DNA of 64,000 bases from Jannaschia sp. M317 (GCF_025141175.1 NZ_CP081155.1:2819001-2883000); one strand, 5' to 3'; shown: positions 25,161 through 33,315, counted from the stretch's first letter. A program made the numbers and translations. The notes: generated by a model from the letters alone, not told the origin.

Positions 25161-25669
25161 GTGCAGATCTTTCCAACGGTCGCATTCAATCGCTCCGCCA
25201 GCCCGTCCGGGGCGTCCGGCTTGATCTCGTGATCTTCCTCATACTTGGCCAATCGCCCAGTGTGGTCGCTCCAAACGCGGCGCAGTTGCTCAAGGCGTAG
25301 CGGGCTAATGGCGCTGTTCTGGCCGATGACGTATGCGGCGTGCAGAGTGTCGGACACCTCACCGAATAATTTAAGCACGTCCGCTCTACTGTAGCTGTCC
25401 GCGTCGTCCGCCAATTGGCCAGCGATGCGATTTTGCCGCTCGCGTTCGGTCTGGCGCAGCCATTCCACACGCGCGGCGACGGCGCGCTTCTTGGACAGTT
25501 TGTGACCAGAGATTTTCGCACCTTCCTTTGAGGTTGGTACGGTCTTTCCGGGCGGAGTCGATTTTAGGTAGGCGTCCGCCAACGTGAGGCCTTTGCTTGA
25601 ATGCAATGCAAAATTTTCCCAACGCGGATTAGCTAAGGGTTGCGACGGATCGGGCTGCGCCTTGGCCAT
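25148..25669 (-). CDS. Terminase-small-subunit-like DNA-binding protein
   Basis: A 173-residue protein. ATG 25669 overlaps the preceding stop in a TGATG. The first half resembles small terminase subunits of the HTH type: PRWENFALHSSKGLTLADAY, then GAKISGHKLSKKRAVAARVE and WLRQTERERQ, where a repeated Gly/Ala-x-Lys-x2-x-Leu helix is followed by an Ala-Arg-Val-x-Trp-Leu helix. The second half is helical and ends with a Cys pair. Small terminase subunits recognise packaging sites, and satellites of the PICI type use one to redirect helper-phage packaging. The match is by pattern only, and another HTH protein remains possible. Confidence 0.5.
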   Translation of the reverse strand: MAKAQPDPSQPLANPRWENFALHSSKGLTLADAYLKSTPPGKTVPTSKEGAKISGHKLSKKRAVAARVEWLRQTERERQNRIAGQLADDADSYSRADVLKLFGEVSDTLHAAYVIGQNSAISPLRLEQLRRVWSDHTGRLAKYEEDHEIKPDAPDGLAERLNATVGKICTCRT

Positions 25670-26163
25670 CACAGAAGACCGTGCTTTCTGGCGAACGCGA
25701 TTTTGGCACCACCACTTAGCAGGGCCGCTTTTTCGACCAACGTGGCCTTGGCCTCGATAGATTGCCCTTCCCCACGCGCCTGAGCCTGTTTCTTGGCTGG
25801 TTCGGCTACGTTGTTAGCTCTGGCCCACGCCAAGCGCTCGGGGCCGCTCATAGAGGCAAGGCGCGCCGCAATATCCCTAGCGGCGGGTGAATCGTCATTA
25901 GCCTCAAGGGCCGCACTCAATCTCTCGCGCTCACGCGCGATGCGCACTTCATCAATCAGAACCGCTTCATCAGCCCAATCTGTTACGTAATCGTCGGAAC
26001 CGGCGTAAGTGCTAACCTTTACGCAGTTCATCTTCGCCACGGCTGACTTCGGAACATGGATGCCAAATTTCTCGTAAATTGCATTCACGACATAATCGGA
26101 AATTGGGCCATACCGTTCTGTCAGCACTTCCGATGCTGCTACCTGTTCTTGGAAATTAGACAT
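25669..26163 (-). CDS. Hypothetical protein in element (164 aa)
   Basis: A 164-residue protein overlapping the HTH gene upstream by 8 bp and the terminase-like gene downstream by 1 bp. The N-terminal part (RYGPISDYVVNAIYEKFGIH, VPKSAVAKMNCVKVSTYAG) may be a small DNA-binding unit. The C-terminal half is charged and helical, with PAARDIAARLASMSGPERL. No family is recognised. Its tight coupling with the terminase-like gene suggests a shared function. Confidence 0.6.
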   Translation of the reverse strand: MSNFQEQVAASEVLTERYGPISDYVVNAIYEKFGIHVPKSAVAKMNCVKVSTYAGSDDYVTDWADEAVLIDEVRIARERERLSAALEANDDSPAARDIAARLASMSGPERLAWARANNVAEPAKKQAQARGEGQSIEAKATLVEKAALLSGGAKIAFARKHGLL

Positions 26164-26404
26164 GTTCGCGCTCCTGAATGATTTGATAAAGTTTTTCTTC
26201 GTGAATAGGCGTCCAGTAATTGAGGTGAGTCCGCATCAATGTGCAAATATCCGCATACGCATAACAATTACCCTTCTGCCCCCGCGTAGTGCTGGGCAGT
26301 TTGTGACGCTGGATGTTCGGGGAGAGAGTGTTGAAGAATATGCGAAAGGACGTGTGACTCACGTCAAGCACATCCGCCACGTCTGACAATTTGACTGTTT
26401 TCAT
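26156..26404 (-). CDS. AlpA-like helix-turn-helix regulator/excisionase
   Basis: An 82-residue protein with an N-terminal HTH (VKLSDVADVLDVSHTSFRIF). Small HTH proteins directly downstream of a P4-type integrase are typically AlpA regulators or excisionases controlling integrase expression and excision. It begins the dense run of minus-strand genes. ATG 26404 has a modest AAGAGA ribosome binding site. Confidence 0.6.
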   Translation of the reverse strand: MKTVKLSDVADVLDVSHTSFRIFFNTLSPNIQRHKLPSTTRGQKGNCYAYADICTLMRTHLNYWTPIHEEKLYQIIQEREHV

Positions 26405-26524
26405 TATCTCTTGACATTTCTAATTTCCGTAACTGCACGTTACCACAAAATCAGAAGCGAGTCGGTTAAGAGACTATGAACGGTCGCGATTTATTTTCGA
26501 TTTCTGGATATTTCTGAAATTGGC

Positions 26525-27871
26525 TTATTCGTGACTATCGTCACGCGCCCATTCCGTCGCTTCAATCTCCGTCATACCCGGTACATCGTCTTGCCCATCA
26601 TCGCGCGCCCAATCCTCTATCTCGCGCAATGAGCGTCCATCTTTATCGGCGGGCGCGTCTAGCGCCGCTTGTCGCTTGTCGTATTCGATCAGCTTCCGCG
26701 CCCCGCTGGTGACGTATTCGCCCCACGCCTCCATTACCTCGCGGCGGCGCTCTAGTTGATCTGTGCGGAAGTATGCGCGCGCCGTAGCATCGCCTTTGGC
26801 CTTCACGTGTTGCAGGCAATGCTCCGAAAGCATGTGATCCACTTTGCCTGCATCGTCTGACCAGTCCTTAAAGGAAGATCGAAGGCCATGCGCCGTTGCC
26901 AACCTTCCGTCCGCATCGGTCCACTTGTGCTTGTGGAGCCAAAGCCGGTGCGCGTTGTTTGACAGGTGACGCGACTGTGCATCCAGCGACTCGAACACAT
27001 ATTCAGTTTGGTCTTGGAAGCGCTTCGCTCCGCGCAAGATGCTTACCATTGGCTTAGTCAGCGGGACACGAAACGGCACATTCCAGCCCTTCATGCGATC
27101 AGCCGGAACCGTCCAGACTTTCTCTTTGAAGTCGAATTCGGACCATTCCGCTTGCACAACACAATTCACGCGGACGGCGGACAGAATAAGCAACCTCATA
27201 CTGTAGCCCACCAGAGTATCCGGCAGCGCAAGCCATAGGTCAGGGATATCCCGCCAAGGCACCGCCGCATGGTGCGCGTACTGCACCCTCTGAGGGCCAA
27301 GGCGGTTCTTTACCTTGTCCATCAACTGCGTATCGACTCGCGGATCGTCCACAGAGACGAACGTGATGACCTGATTGACCCACTGAGATAACTTCCGGGC
27401 CTTCTCGCGCCCCCATATCGGCTTGAACGCTGTAATCAGGTGTTCCGGCAACACGTCCACAACGGCACGCCTGCCAACACGTGGGAAGATATCCTTCTCC
27501 ATCGCAGCAATCCAGTTAGACGGCTTGGCCATGTCCTGACAGTGTGTCTGCCAGTATTCGCGGGCCGCGTCTTCGAAGGTCACGCCCGTGCGCTTCCGCT
27601 GGACCTTAGCGGCAGCGGGGTCCACTCCATCGGCACGTCGCCCACGTTCGATCTGCGCCAGCTTACGCGCTTGGGTCAACGTAACGCCGGGATACGCCCC
27701 AAGGCCCAACCGCTTTTCCACACCACCCACCTTGTAGCGATAGACCCATGATTGTGACGTGGTGCTGTTGACCAGCAGCATTAGGCCCGCCCCGTCCGAT
27801 AGGCTGTGCTTCTTGGTGAAGCCCTTGACTGCGGAATCAATGTCGGTCTGGCGTAGGACGTGCTGCTTCAA
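26525..27871 (-). CDS. int: Tyrosine-type integrase (P4-like)
   Basis: A 448-residue tyrosine recombinase that integrates the element into tRNA-Glu. The N-terminal arm-binding domain at about residues 10-85 (DUF4102 type) includes GGVEKRLGLGAYPGVTLTQA. A core-binding domain follows. The catalytic residues are R234 (LSAVRVNC), K261, H328 and R331 (AHGLRSSF), H351 and the nucleophile Y367 (ARAYFRT). TTG 27871 is the start because GGGAG lies 8 nt upstream. About 70 C-terminal residues rich in Asp and Glu extend beyond the usual length. The gene lies 220 bp from attR, as expected. Confidence 0.93.
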   Translation of the reverse strand: MKQHVLRQTDIDSAVKGFTKKHSLSDGAGLMLLVNSTTSQSWVYRYKVGGVEKRLGLGAYPGVTLTQARKLAQIERGRRADGVDPAAAKVQRKRTGVTFEDAAREYWQTHCQDMAKPSNWIAAMEKDIFPRVGRRAVVDVLPEHLITAFKPIWGREKARKLSQWVNQVITFVSVDDPRVDTQLMDKVKNRLGPQRVQYAHHAAVPWRDIPDLWLALPDTLVGYSMRLLILSAVRVNCVVQAEWSEFDFKEKVWTVPADRMKGWNVPFRVPLTKPMVSILRGAKRFQDQTEYVFESLDAQSRHLSNNAHRLWLHKHKWTDADGRLATAHGLRSSFKDWSDDAGKVDHMLSEHCLQHVKAKGDATARAYFRTDQLERRREVMEAWGEYVTSGARKLIEYDKRQAALDAPADKDGRSLREIEDWARDDGQDDVPGMTEIEATEWARDDSHE

Positions 27872-27889
27872 TGGCTTAACTCCCTTAGC

Positions 27890-28005
27890 AACGTTATACG
27901 CTTTTCTGGCGATTCAGGTGTTCGATTCCCTCACGCGCCGTTGCACCCTTCTTTCCGCAAGCTCGCGATGGGTACAGGGGTGCCACAAAAACGTTATACG
28001 CTTTT
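27890..28005. repeat. Two 16-bp arm-type repeats near attR
   Basis: AACGTTATACGCTTTT occurs at 27890-27905 and again at 27990-28005, exactly 100 bp apart, between int and attR. Shorter GTTATAC and TTATAC matches lie inside the left end at 14380-14400. These are probable integrase or excisionase arm-binding sites. Confidence 0.75.
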
Positions 28006-28091
28006 TTATACACCTACATATTGATTCGTGGAGTCCAAAATCCAAAATTATCCAATGATTTCAAATATTGCATCTACATGTTGTGCCTTCA

Positions 28092-28113
28092 GATTCCCCT
28101 ACGGGCTGCCACT
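28092..28113 (+). repeat. attR: right 22-bp direct repeat
   Basis: Identical to the tRNA-Glu 3' end plus two bases (14309-14330). It marks the right boundary of the element. After it, the sequence returns to host composition. Confidence 0.9.
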
Positions 28114-28549
28114 TTCTCTCGTTTGTAGCATTTCTCTGATTTACCTGATCTAACCTGCGTGCGACGTTGGCCTGTGGGTCAGGTGGCCGACGAACGCGCA
28201 AGACAGGGCCAAGGGTGGTCCATGGAAATCGTCATTTCGACTGACCCTCAGCACGTCTTTGGTAAACGGGTTTTCAAGCAGCCGCTCAGGACCTCTGACA
28301 AGGCGGTGGGAATCGCGCCGCCGGGATCAGTCCACGCCAAATGGAACGTTGGTTGAAGCCCCCCGCGGTGCCCGATCGGGACTCACTCAAAACCTCCCAA
28401 GATTGTCTGAGTTGCCAGGCGAGATCGGAACGCCGATCCCGACGCTATGGCATGGGGCGAGACAGATCGCTTGAGCCCGCAGGCAAACCGGCTGCGGCAA
28501 ATCGAAACCCAGACCAGCGAGGCAGAAACCCGCAAGGCTTCCAGGAAAG
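28114..28549. other. Gene-free stretch right of the element
   Basis: 436 bp between attR and the diguanylate cyclase stop codon. Only short ORFs without ribosome binding sites are present. Before integration this would have been the region directly downstream of tRNA-Glu. I see no terminator or RNA gene that I can support. Confidence 0.4.
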
Positions 28550-29605
28550 TCACCGGGCGACTCGCGATGACGGACGGTCATGACGTGGTGGCGGCCCGCC
28601 CCCCGCCGCATGCTTTGAATTGGGATCCGCGACACAATGCTGGGCACGCCCTTGGTTTTTCGACAGATAGAGCGCCGTGTCAGCATCCGACATCAGCCGA
28701 TCGACCTGCAGCCGGTCATAGAAAGTCGAGAGCGTGATGCCGATACTACCAGAGATTCGACATTCGTGGTCTTCCCAGGGGATCGGAGCCTCCAGCATTG
28801 CGATAATTCGATCCGCGATACTGGCCAGTAATTCCAGATCCGTGCAGCCGTTGAAAACCAGCATGAACTCATCCCCACCGACACGGGCCACCATGTCCCC
28901 TTTGCGGACCTGTTCGCGCAGAATGTGACCCACCTGGGCCAGCACGTGATCGCCCGCCGCGTGGCCCAGCGTGTCATTGACCGATTTGAAGTAGTCCAGA
29001 TCCAGATGCATCAACGCAAAGCGCGCGTTCGGATCTTCGACCAAGTCGGCCAGAAAGGCATCCATGGCGCGGCGGTTGTGCAGGCCGGTCAGCTTGTCGG
29101 TGACCGACAACGTCTCCGCCTCGCGATGCGCCTCCGTCAGACGATCGTTCAGGCGGCGGAACTCGCCCAGAACGGCCGTCTGCGCCTCCATCAGGAAGAG
29201 CACTTCGACCATCGGATCGTAGGCCGCGAAATCGCCCGCGCTCAGGTCATGGCGGGCCACCCCGCGGGCGACGCCAGCCCCGAAGAAGACGTTCATCAGC
29301 CCCTTTCCTTCGCCCAGCGCATAGACGACCGCACGCATACGGGTGCGGTCGGCCACCTCCGTGGTCTGTCGTTCATGGCGCAATTCCACCGTCAACCGCC
29401 GCCCGCGAAAGCGCAGCAGATGTCGCGGATCGGTGCCCAGACGAGGTTGAACGATACGCAGAACGTCCCCGACTGACCGGCCCGTTGCGCCGGGCGCGAT
29501 CTTTTCCAGCGTGGGACCGACATGCAGGACCTGGCCCGCGGCGTCGAACAGCAGATGCATTGGCAGCCCGGCGTCCAGAACCTCCGACCGGATCTCTAAC
29601 TTCAT
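28550..29605 (-). CDS. H-NOX-associated-domain diguanylate cyclase
   Basis: A 351-residue signalling enzyme that makes cyclic di-GMP. ATG 29605 shares a base with the H-NOX stop (TGATG), so the two are co-translated. The N-terminal sensor (about 1-115) resembles H-NOX-associated or PAS-like domains (DAGLPMHLLFDAAGQVLHVG). A helical linker (about 130-165) leads to the GGDEF domain with intact active site GGDEF at 243-247 (RVGGDEFML) and an RKGD inhibitory site exactly five residues before it. The protein is therefore predicted active and feedback-inhibited. Its partner H-NOX gene is directly upstream. Confidence 0.92.
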   Translation of the reverse strand: MKLEIRSEVLDAGLPMHLLFDAAGQVLHVGPTLEKIAPGATGRSVGDVLRIVQPRLGTDPRHLLRFRGRRLTVELRHERQTTEVADRTRMRAVVYALGEGKGLMNVFFGAGVARGVARHDLSAGDFAAYDPMVEVLFLMEAQTAVLGEFRRLNDRLTEAHREAETLSVTDKLTGLHNRRAMDAFLADLVEDPNARFALMHLDLDYFKSVNDTLGHAAGDHVLAQVGHILREQVRKGDMVARVGGDEFMLVFNGCTDLELLASIADRIIAMLEAPIPWEDHECRISGSIGITLSTFYDRLQVDRLMSDADTALYLSKNQGRAQHCVADPNSKHAAGGGPPPRHDRPSSRVAR

Positions 29606-30201
29606 CACGATGCGCCCCCGAGGGAAAACGCCTTGGGCGTATGAAAGCTTTCTTCCACCAGCCGGACAGAGACCGATTCCTGCCAGCCGTTCAGCACCCG
29701 TTCCGCCCCCTCGATTTCGATCATGGCCAGCGCCCCGTATTCATCGGCCAAGGCCCTCAGAATGCCGGTCAGAAATCCGCTCGCCCCCGGCATCGTCCAG
29801 GCCGATCGCACCTCGAATTCGCCTTCGTCCAACTGGGTCACGCTGTAGCTGGGCAGGATCAGATCCGGCACCGCCATACGGGCGCGGGCATCTATCTCGT
29901 CCAGCGACATCAGAAAGTCGAAAAATGTTGTCCCCGAAAACCGGAACAGGCGCCGCACGGGTTCCAAGGGGGGATGCGTGCAGATCCAGGTGCCCATATC
30001 CTCCATCACGGCAATCGCGGATCGGTCCAGAACCTTGGCGGCGGCATCCAGGACCGCGCGAAATTCGGCATCGTCATAGCTGAGCATCGTCTCAAACCCG
30101 GCGCGTGACAGACCGGCATCGCGGCGCACACTGTCCCAGACCCCCTGCCCGTGGGTGGTGGTCACAAAGGCCTCCAGGGATTTGCAGATCATGCCATGCA
30201 T
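29605..30201 (-). CDS. H-NOX (HNOB) family protein lacking the haem-ligand histidine
   Basis: A 198-residue protein of the haem-NO-binding family by overall sequence (MHGMICKSLEAFV, FRFSGTTFFDFLMSLDEI, SGFLTGILRALADEYGALAM). H-NOX proteins bind NO through a haem held by a histidine and a Y-x-S-x-R motif and control a partner diguanylate cyclase or kinase. Compared with classical H-NOX, the proximal histidine position (after LDEI) is Asp104. The Y-x-S-x-R position reads V-R-S-A-W at 131-135. Both key features are missing. It may sense something else, bind haem differently, or be apo. Coupling to the diguanylate cyclase gene supports a sensor role. Confidence 0.85.
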   Translation of the reverse strand: MHGMICKSLEAFVTTTHGQGVWDSVRRDAGLSRAGFETMLSYDDAEFRAVLDAAAKVLDRSAIAVMEDMGTWICTHPPLEPVRRLFRFSGTTFFDFLMSLDEIDARARMAVPDLILPSYSVTQLDEGEFEVRSAWTMPGASGFLTGILRALADEYGALAMIEIEGAERVLNGWQESVSVRLVEESFHTPKAFSLGGAS

Positions 30202-30259
30202 GAGACCCGTCCGCGCTGTTCCATCCGCGCCAGATGGCCTGACAAGTCTGAATATGCGG

Positions 30260-30973
30260 TTAAGTCGCGACCAGTTCCTGCTGGCTCAGCCAGTCGGGCA
30301 GCGCCGCCACCGATGTCAGCACCACCTCTGCATGGGGGCGCAGCGCGGCGGCATCCAGCGTTCCGGTCGTCACGGCAACGGCGCGCAAACCCGCGTTCCG
30401 CGCAGCCAACAGGTCGGTCATCCCGTCGCCGACCATCACCACCTCGGCGCGCGCCAGGCCCAGGTCGTCGGCAAAGGCCGCGGCCCCCGCCGGATCAGGT
30501 TTGGGCGCAAATCCACTATCGCAGCCGATCACCCGATCCAGATGCGGCATCGCACCCATCTTCGTCAAAGAGGCATGCGCCTCGGCCGACTGGGCATTGG
30601 TCAAAACACCCAGCTTCAGCCCCCGCGCCCGCAGCCCAGCCAGCAGCGGCGCAAGCGGCGCGGCGGGGATCTGTTCAACCCCGCTCAGCGCCTGGGCCCA
30701 GTGGCTGCGCACCCGCGCCTGCGGCCAGCCGGTCAGCCGCGCAAAGGCCGCCGTCATCTGCCCGTCCGTTCCGGTCACGAACAAAGATGTGCCCAGGAAC
30801 CGCCCCCGCAGCAAATCGAAGCCCAGCGCCTGCGCCAACGCGCCCACGGGCACGCCGCTTGCATCGGACAGGTCGGCCAAGGCCTTTGGGATCGCCCCCT
30901 GCCACGTACGGCGAAAGTCGGTCAGCGTGCCGTCCTTGTCGAACAGGATCGCGCGGATCGCGCCGGGTCGCAT
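30260..30973 (-). CDS. HAD-family phosphatase, phosphoglycolate phosphatase-like
   Basis: A 237-residue haloacid-dehalogenase phosphatase. Motif I is FDKDGTLTD (nucleophile Asp near residue 12, acid Asp two later). Motif II is LGVLTNAQ. Motif III is the Lys in FAPKPDP, and motif IV is VMVGDGMTDLLAA. A helical cap lies between motifs I and II (about 20-90). The architecture matches Gph-type phosphatases that remove 2-phosphoglycolate or related phosphates, but substrate cannot be assigned. The neighbouring DUF1223 gene ends 5 bp away on the upstream side, so the two are probably co-transcribed. Confidence 0.88.
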   Translation of the reverse strand: MRPGAIRAILFDKDGTLTDFRRTWQGAIPKALADLSDASGVPVGALAQALGFDLLRGRFLGTSLFVTGTDGQMTAAFARLTGWPQARVRSHWAQALSGVEQIPAAPLAPLLAGLRARGLKLGVLTNAQSAEAHASLTKMGAMPHLDRVIGCDSGFAPKPDPAGAAAFADDLGLARAEVVMVGDGMTDLLAARNAGLRAVAVTTGTLDAAALRPHAEVVLTSVAALPDWLSQQELVAT

Positions 30974-30978
30974 GGGGA

Positions 30979-31653
30979 TCAGTCGACCCTGACCGCGCCC
31001 AGGATCGCGCCCGGCTTGCCGTCCACAAGGGCCTGCGCAATCACGACCTGCGCCATGCCGTCGGGGGCTTCGGGCAGGGTAACGTCCAGGGCTTCGCCCG
31101 ACATTTCGGCCAGAACGTCCCAGCCGCGAACGATGTTGTGATAGGTCATGTCGTGCCCGGCGTTTTCGCCATGCAGGATCTTGACCGTGGCCTCTGGCTG
31201 CAGGGTCACGAGGATCAGAACGCCTTCGCCGCTCATGGCCATGACCTTGCGCCCCTCCGCCCCCGAGGCAACGCGCAGCATGTCGCCGGTGCGGCCTTGG
31301 TTGTCGTCGATCAGCTTGGCCAGTTCCATCGCCGAGGGGCCGGCAACCTGATCCAGACCGTTGATGACGAATTGCGGCGTGTAGACGACCGAGGATCCGG
31401 CGACCGCGGCATAGTCCCGTTGGCGCGACGAGAATGCGGAATGACCGAAAGTATCCGTCCAGCCGATCCAGTCCCAGTAATCGACGTGCAGCGACAAGGC
31501 GATCACGTCTTCCCGCGTGGCCAGCTCCCCCAGCATCGCGTCAGCAGGCGGGCAGGACGAGCAGCCTTGCGAGGTGAACAACTCGACCACCACCGGGTCG
31601 GCGACAGCCGGGGCCGCCAGCAAGGTGGCGACGACAAAGGGGGCAAAGCGCAT
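30979..31653 (-). CDS. DUF1223 secreted thioredoxin-like protein
   Basis: A 224-residue periplasmic protein of the DUF1223 family. ATG 31653 gives a signal peptide ending near PAVA. The mature protein begins DPVVVELFTSQGCSSCPPAD, where C31-S-S-C34 sits at a thioredoxin-fold position. Other hallmarks are LSLHVDYWDWIGWTDTFG and YTPQFVINGLDQVAG. The fold suggests redox or copper handling, but the function is not established. It is upstream of the HAD phosphatase in the same direction. Confidence 0.88.
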   Translation of the reverse strand: MRFAPFVVATLLAAPAVADPVVVELFTSQGCSSCPPADAMLGELATREDVIALSLHVDYWDWIGWTDTFGHSAFSSRQRDYAAVAGSSVVYTPQFVINGLDQVAGPSAMELAKLIDDNQGRTGDMLRVASGAEGRKVMAMSGEGVLILVTLQPEATVKILHGENAGHDMTYHNIVRGWDVLAEMSGEALDVTLPEAPDGMAQVVIAQALVDGKPGAILGAVRVD

Positions 31654-31763
31654 GAGAAAGATCCATTGGTCCGGGTCAGGTGAAATGTAGACACCGCCCC
31701 GCGCGAAAGCCAATCACCCCTTGGTGAGGAAAGTCCGCGGCTGTGGCCCGCCGGGCACCAAGG

Positions 31764-32210
31764 TCACAGCCAACGTCGCGTGGCCGCCAGATAGGCCTTG
31801 GCCTCCGCGCCGAAACTGTCGCGCAACACGGCTTCCTCCACGGCGGCAAAGCGACGATCCAACACCCACCACAGCACCGGCACCGGCACCAGCGCCGTGA
31901 ATGGCCCCAGGCTCAGCGCCCAACCAAGGGCAAGCAGCAGCAAGCCCAGATAGATCGGGTTCCGGCTAAGACGATAGGGGCCCTCGACGATCAGGGTACG
32001 GGGCCGGTGGTGCGGTTCGATCGGGGTTCGCTTGCGCCAGAACCAAAGCGCCGACCAGGCGATAATCCCCAGACCCAGCAGGATCACCCCTGCCCCCACC
32101 CACAACCCGACCTGTCCCGTCGAGGCGAAGGGCCGCGCCTCTGCCACCGCCCAGGACAGACCCATCGTACCCAAAAGCCAGATTGGCGGCAGATCGGGGA
32201 ACCCCTTCAT
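31764..32210 (-). CDS. Isoprenylcysteine/phospholipid methyltransferase-like membrane protein
   Basis: A 148-residue integral membrane protein of the ICMT/PEMT-like family. ATG 32210 is 6 nt after AGGAGG; ATG 32213 is too close. Four to five hydrophobic segments include WLLGTMGLSWAVA, WVGAGVILLGLGIIAWSAL and LGLLLLALGWALSLG. The family motif is the loop EGPYRLSRNPIYLGLLLL, which binds SAM. The C-terminal ER..F motif is replaced by EEAVLRDSFG..AKAY, as in bacterial members. The substrate is unknown. Confidence 0.82.
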   Translation of the reverse strand: MKGFPDLPPIWLLGTMGLSWAVAEARPFASTGQVGLWVGAGVILLGLGIIAWSALWFWRKRTPIEPHHRPRTLIVEGPYRLSRNPIYLGLLLLALGWALSLGPFTALVPVPVLWWVLDRRFAAVEEAVLRDSFGAEAKAYLAATRRWL

Positions 32211-32342
32211 CATGTACCTCCTGCATGCGGGGGCCAGTTGGCGCCGGTGCCATGCCGTTTGCAAGGGTCAGCCCCCGAGACGTTTGGAATCGACGACAAT
32301 CCAGTTAACATGGCCGCAACAGGACAAACCCGGACCCCCTCG

Positions 32343-32846
32343 ATGCTGACCGCGCTTGACGACACCAGCCTTGCCTACATCGTGCTCAGCCGTTGGTTGC
32401 CTGGGCTGATCACAGTCGTCGCGGGCGGCTACATGGCCAGCATCCTGTTTCCCAAGCTGCAGCGCAGCGCCCTTCGGGCCAGCCAGGTAGAAGAAAAGAA
32501 GATCGAAATCGCGGAGCAGATCGTGCAGGGCTTCAACCGCTACATCGTGTCCTGGCGGCGGCTGATCCAGATCTCCAACCTGGAAACGATGCGCGCGCTG
32601 ACAACGGAAGAACAGGACCGCAAGATGGGCTTCGTCACCGAACGGAACGCCCGGCGCGATGACCTGCTCGACAAGCTGAAGCTCTGCCAGCTCTACTTCT
32701 GCGAGACGTCCTGCAGCGAGATAGAGCGCTTCGTGGCCTGGGACGAGGGCCAGTCGACGAAGCCACTCGAAGATCTGCCGGATCTGGAAGACTGGCGACG
32801 GCATGAGCGGACCATCACGGGGTTGATAAAAAATGAGATTTCCTAG
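32343..32846 (+). CDS. Hypothetical single-pass membrane protein
   Basis: A 167-residue protein with one N-terminal hydrophobic segment (WLPGLITVVAGGYMASILF) and a charged helical cytoplasmic part. It contains coiled-coil-like EEKKIEIAEQIVQGFNRYI. Cysteines occur in LKLCQLYFCETSC. ATG 32343 is chosen just before the membrane segment. ATG 32310 in the same frame is possible, and neither has a good ribosome binding site. No family is recognised. Its end overlaps the start of the peptidoglycan-binding protein gene by 14 bp, suggesting coupling. Confidence 0.65.
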   Translation: MLTALDDTSLAYIVLSRWLPGLITVVAGGYMASILFPKLQRSALRASQVEEKKIEIAEQIVQGFNRYIVSWRRLIQISNLETMRALTTEEQDRKMGFVTERNARRDDLLDKLKLCQLYFCETSCSEIERFVAWDEGQSTKPLEDLPDLEDWRRHERTITGLIKNEIS

Positions 32847-33315
32847 TTTCGCTACCCTGTGCGCGGCCCTCTGCCTCGCCAGTCCCGCCGTCGCGACCTG
32901 CCCCGGCCCCAGCTGCCCGTCCCAACCCAACGCAAACAGCGCGATCTTGGGCGCGATCGTCGGATCCATCATCTCGGCCCGCCCGGATGCGGGACCGGAC
33001 GCACCGCGCCGACCGACCCGCGCGACCAGCAGCCGACAAACGCCAGAGGCGCAGCGCGCCGAAAACCGGCTGATCCAGACCAAGCTGAATGCCCTTGGCC
33101 ATGACACGGGCACCCCGGACGGCCTGATCGGTCGCAAGACGCGTGCCGCCATCACAAGCTGGCAAGCCAGCATCGGCGCCGCCCCGACCGGCACGCTGAC
33201 CCCGGCGCAGCGGCGCCTGCTGTTGGGTCAGCGGTCCGCCCCGCCCCGCGCGCCCATGATCGCATCGACGCCCACCCCCGTCGCGCCGATCCCCGCCGAG
33301 CCCGACACCGACTGA
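32833..33315 (+). CDS. Secreted peptidoglycan-binding-domain protein
   Basis: A 160-residue protein with a signal peptide (MRFPSFATLCAALCLASPAVA) and a glycine/alanine-rich linker (SAILGAIVGSIISA). A peptidoglycan-binding domain of the PG_binding_1 type occupies about residues 70-130 (IQTKLNALGHDTGTPDG, RKTRAAITSWQASIG). The Pro-rich tail looks disordered. It probably sits in the periplasm attached to cell wall. No catalytic domain is present. Confidence 0.85.
   Translation: MRFPSFATLCAALCLASPAVATCPGPSCPSQPNANSAILGAIVGSIISARPDAGPDAPRRPTRATSSRQTPEAQRAENRLIQTKLNALGHDTGTPDGLIGRKTRAAITSWQASIGAAPTGTLTPAQRRLLLGQRSAPPRAPMIASTPTPVAPIPAEPDTD

Larger units (their letters stand above)
14309..28113. mobile_element. 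13.8-kb integrated phage-satellite-like element (P4/PICI type)
   Basis: The element is bounded by a perfect 22-bp direct repeat (tRNA-Glu 3' end and 28092-28113). Its interior is visibly less GC-rich than the flanks. A TTG-started tyrosine integrase lies beside the right repeat. An AlpA-like HTH gene, six small overlapping genes including a terminase-small-subunit-like one, and a primase-polymerase/DUF927 helicase follow on the same strand. A cluster of short iterons lies beyond the helicase. The left half carries cargo: GHKL-nuclease fusion, serine recombinase, HEPN-like protein and hypothetical genes. No capsid, portal, large terminase or tail gene is present, which is the satellite pattern. 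The alternatives are a degraded prophage or a generic integrative island. Confidence 0.85.
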
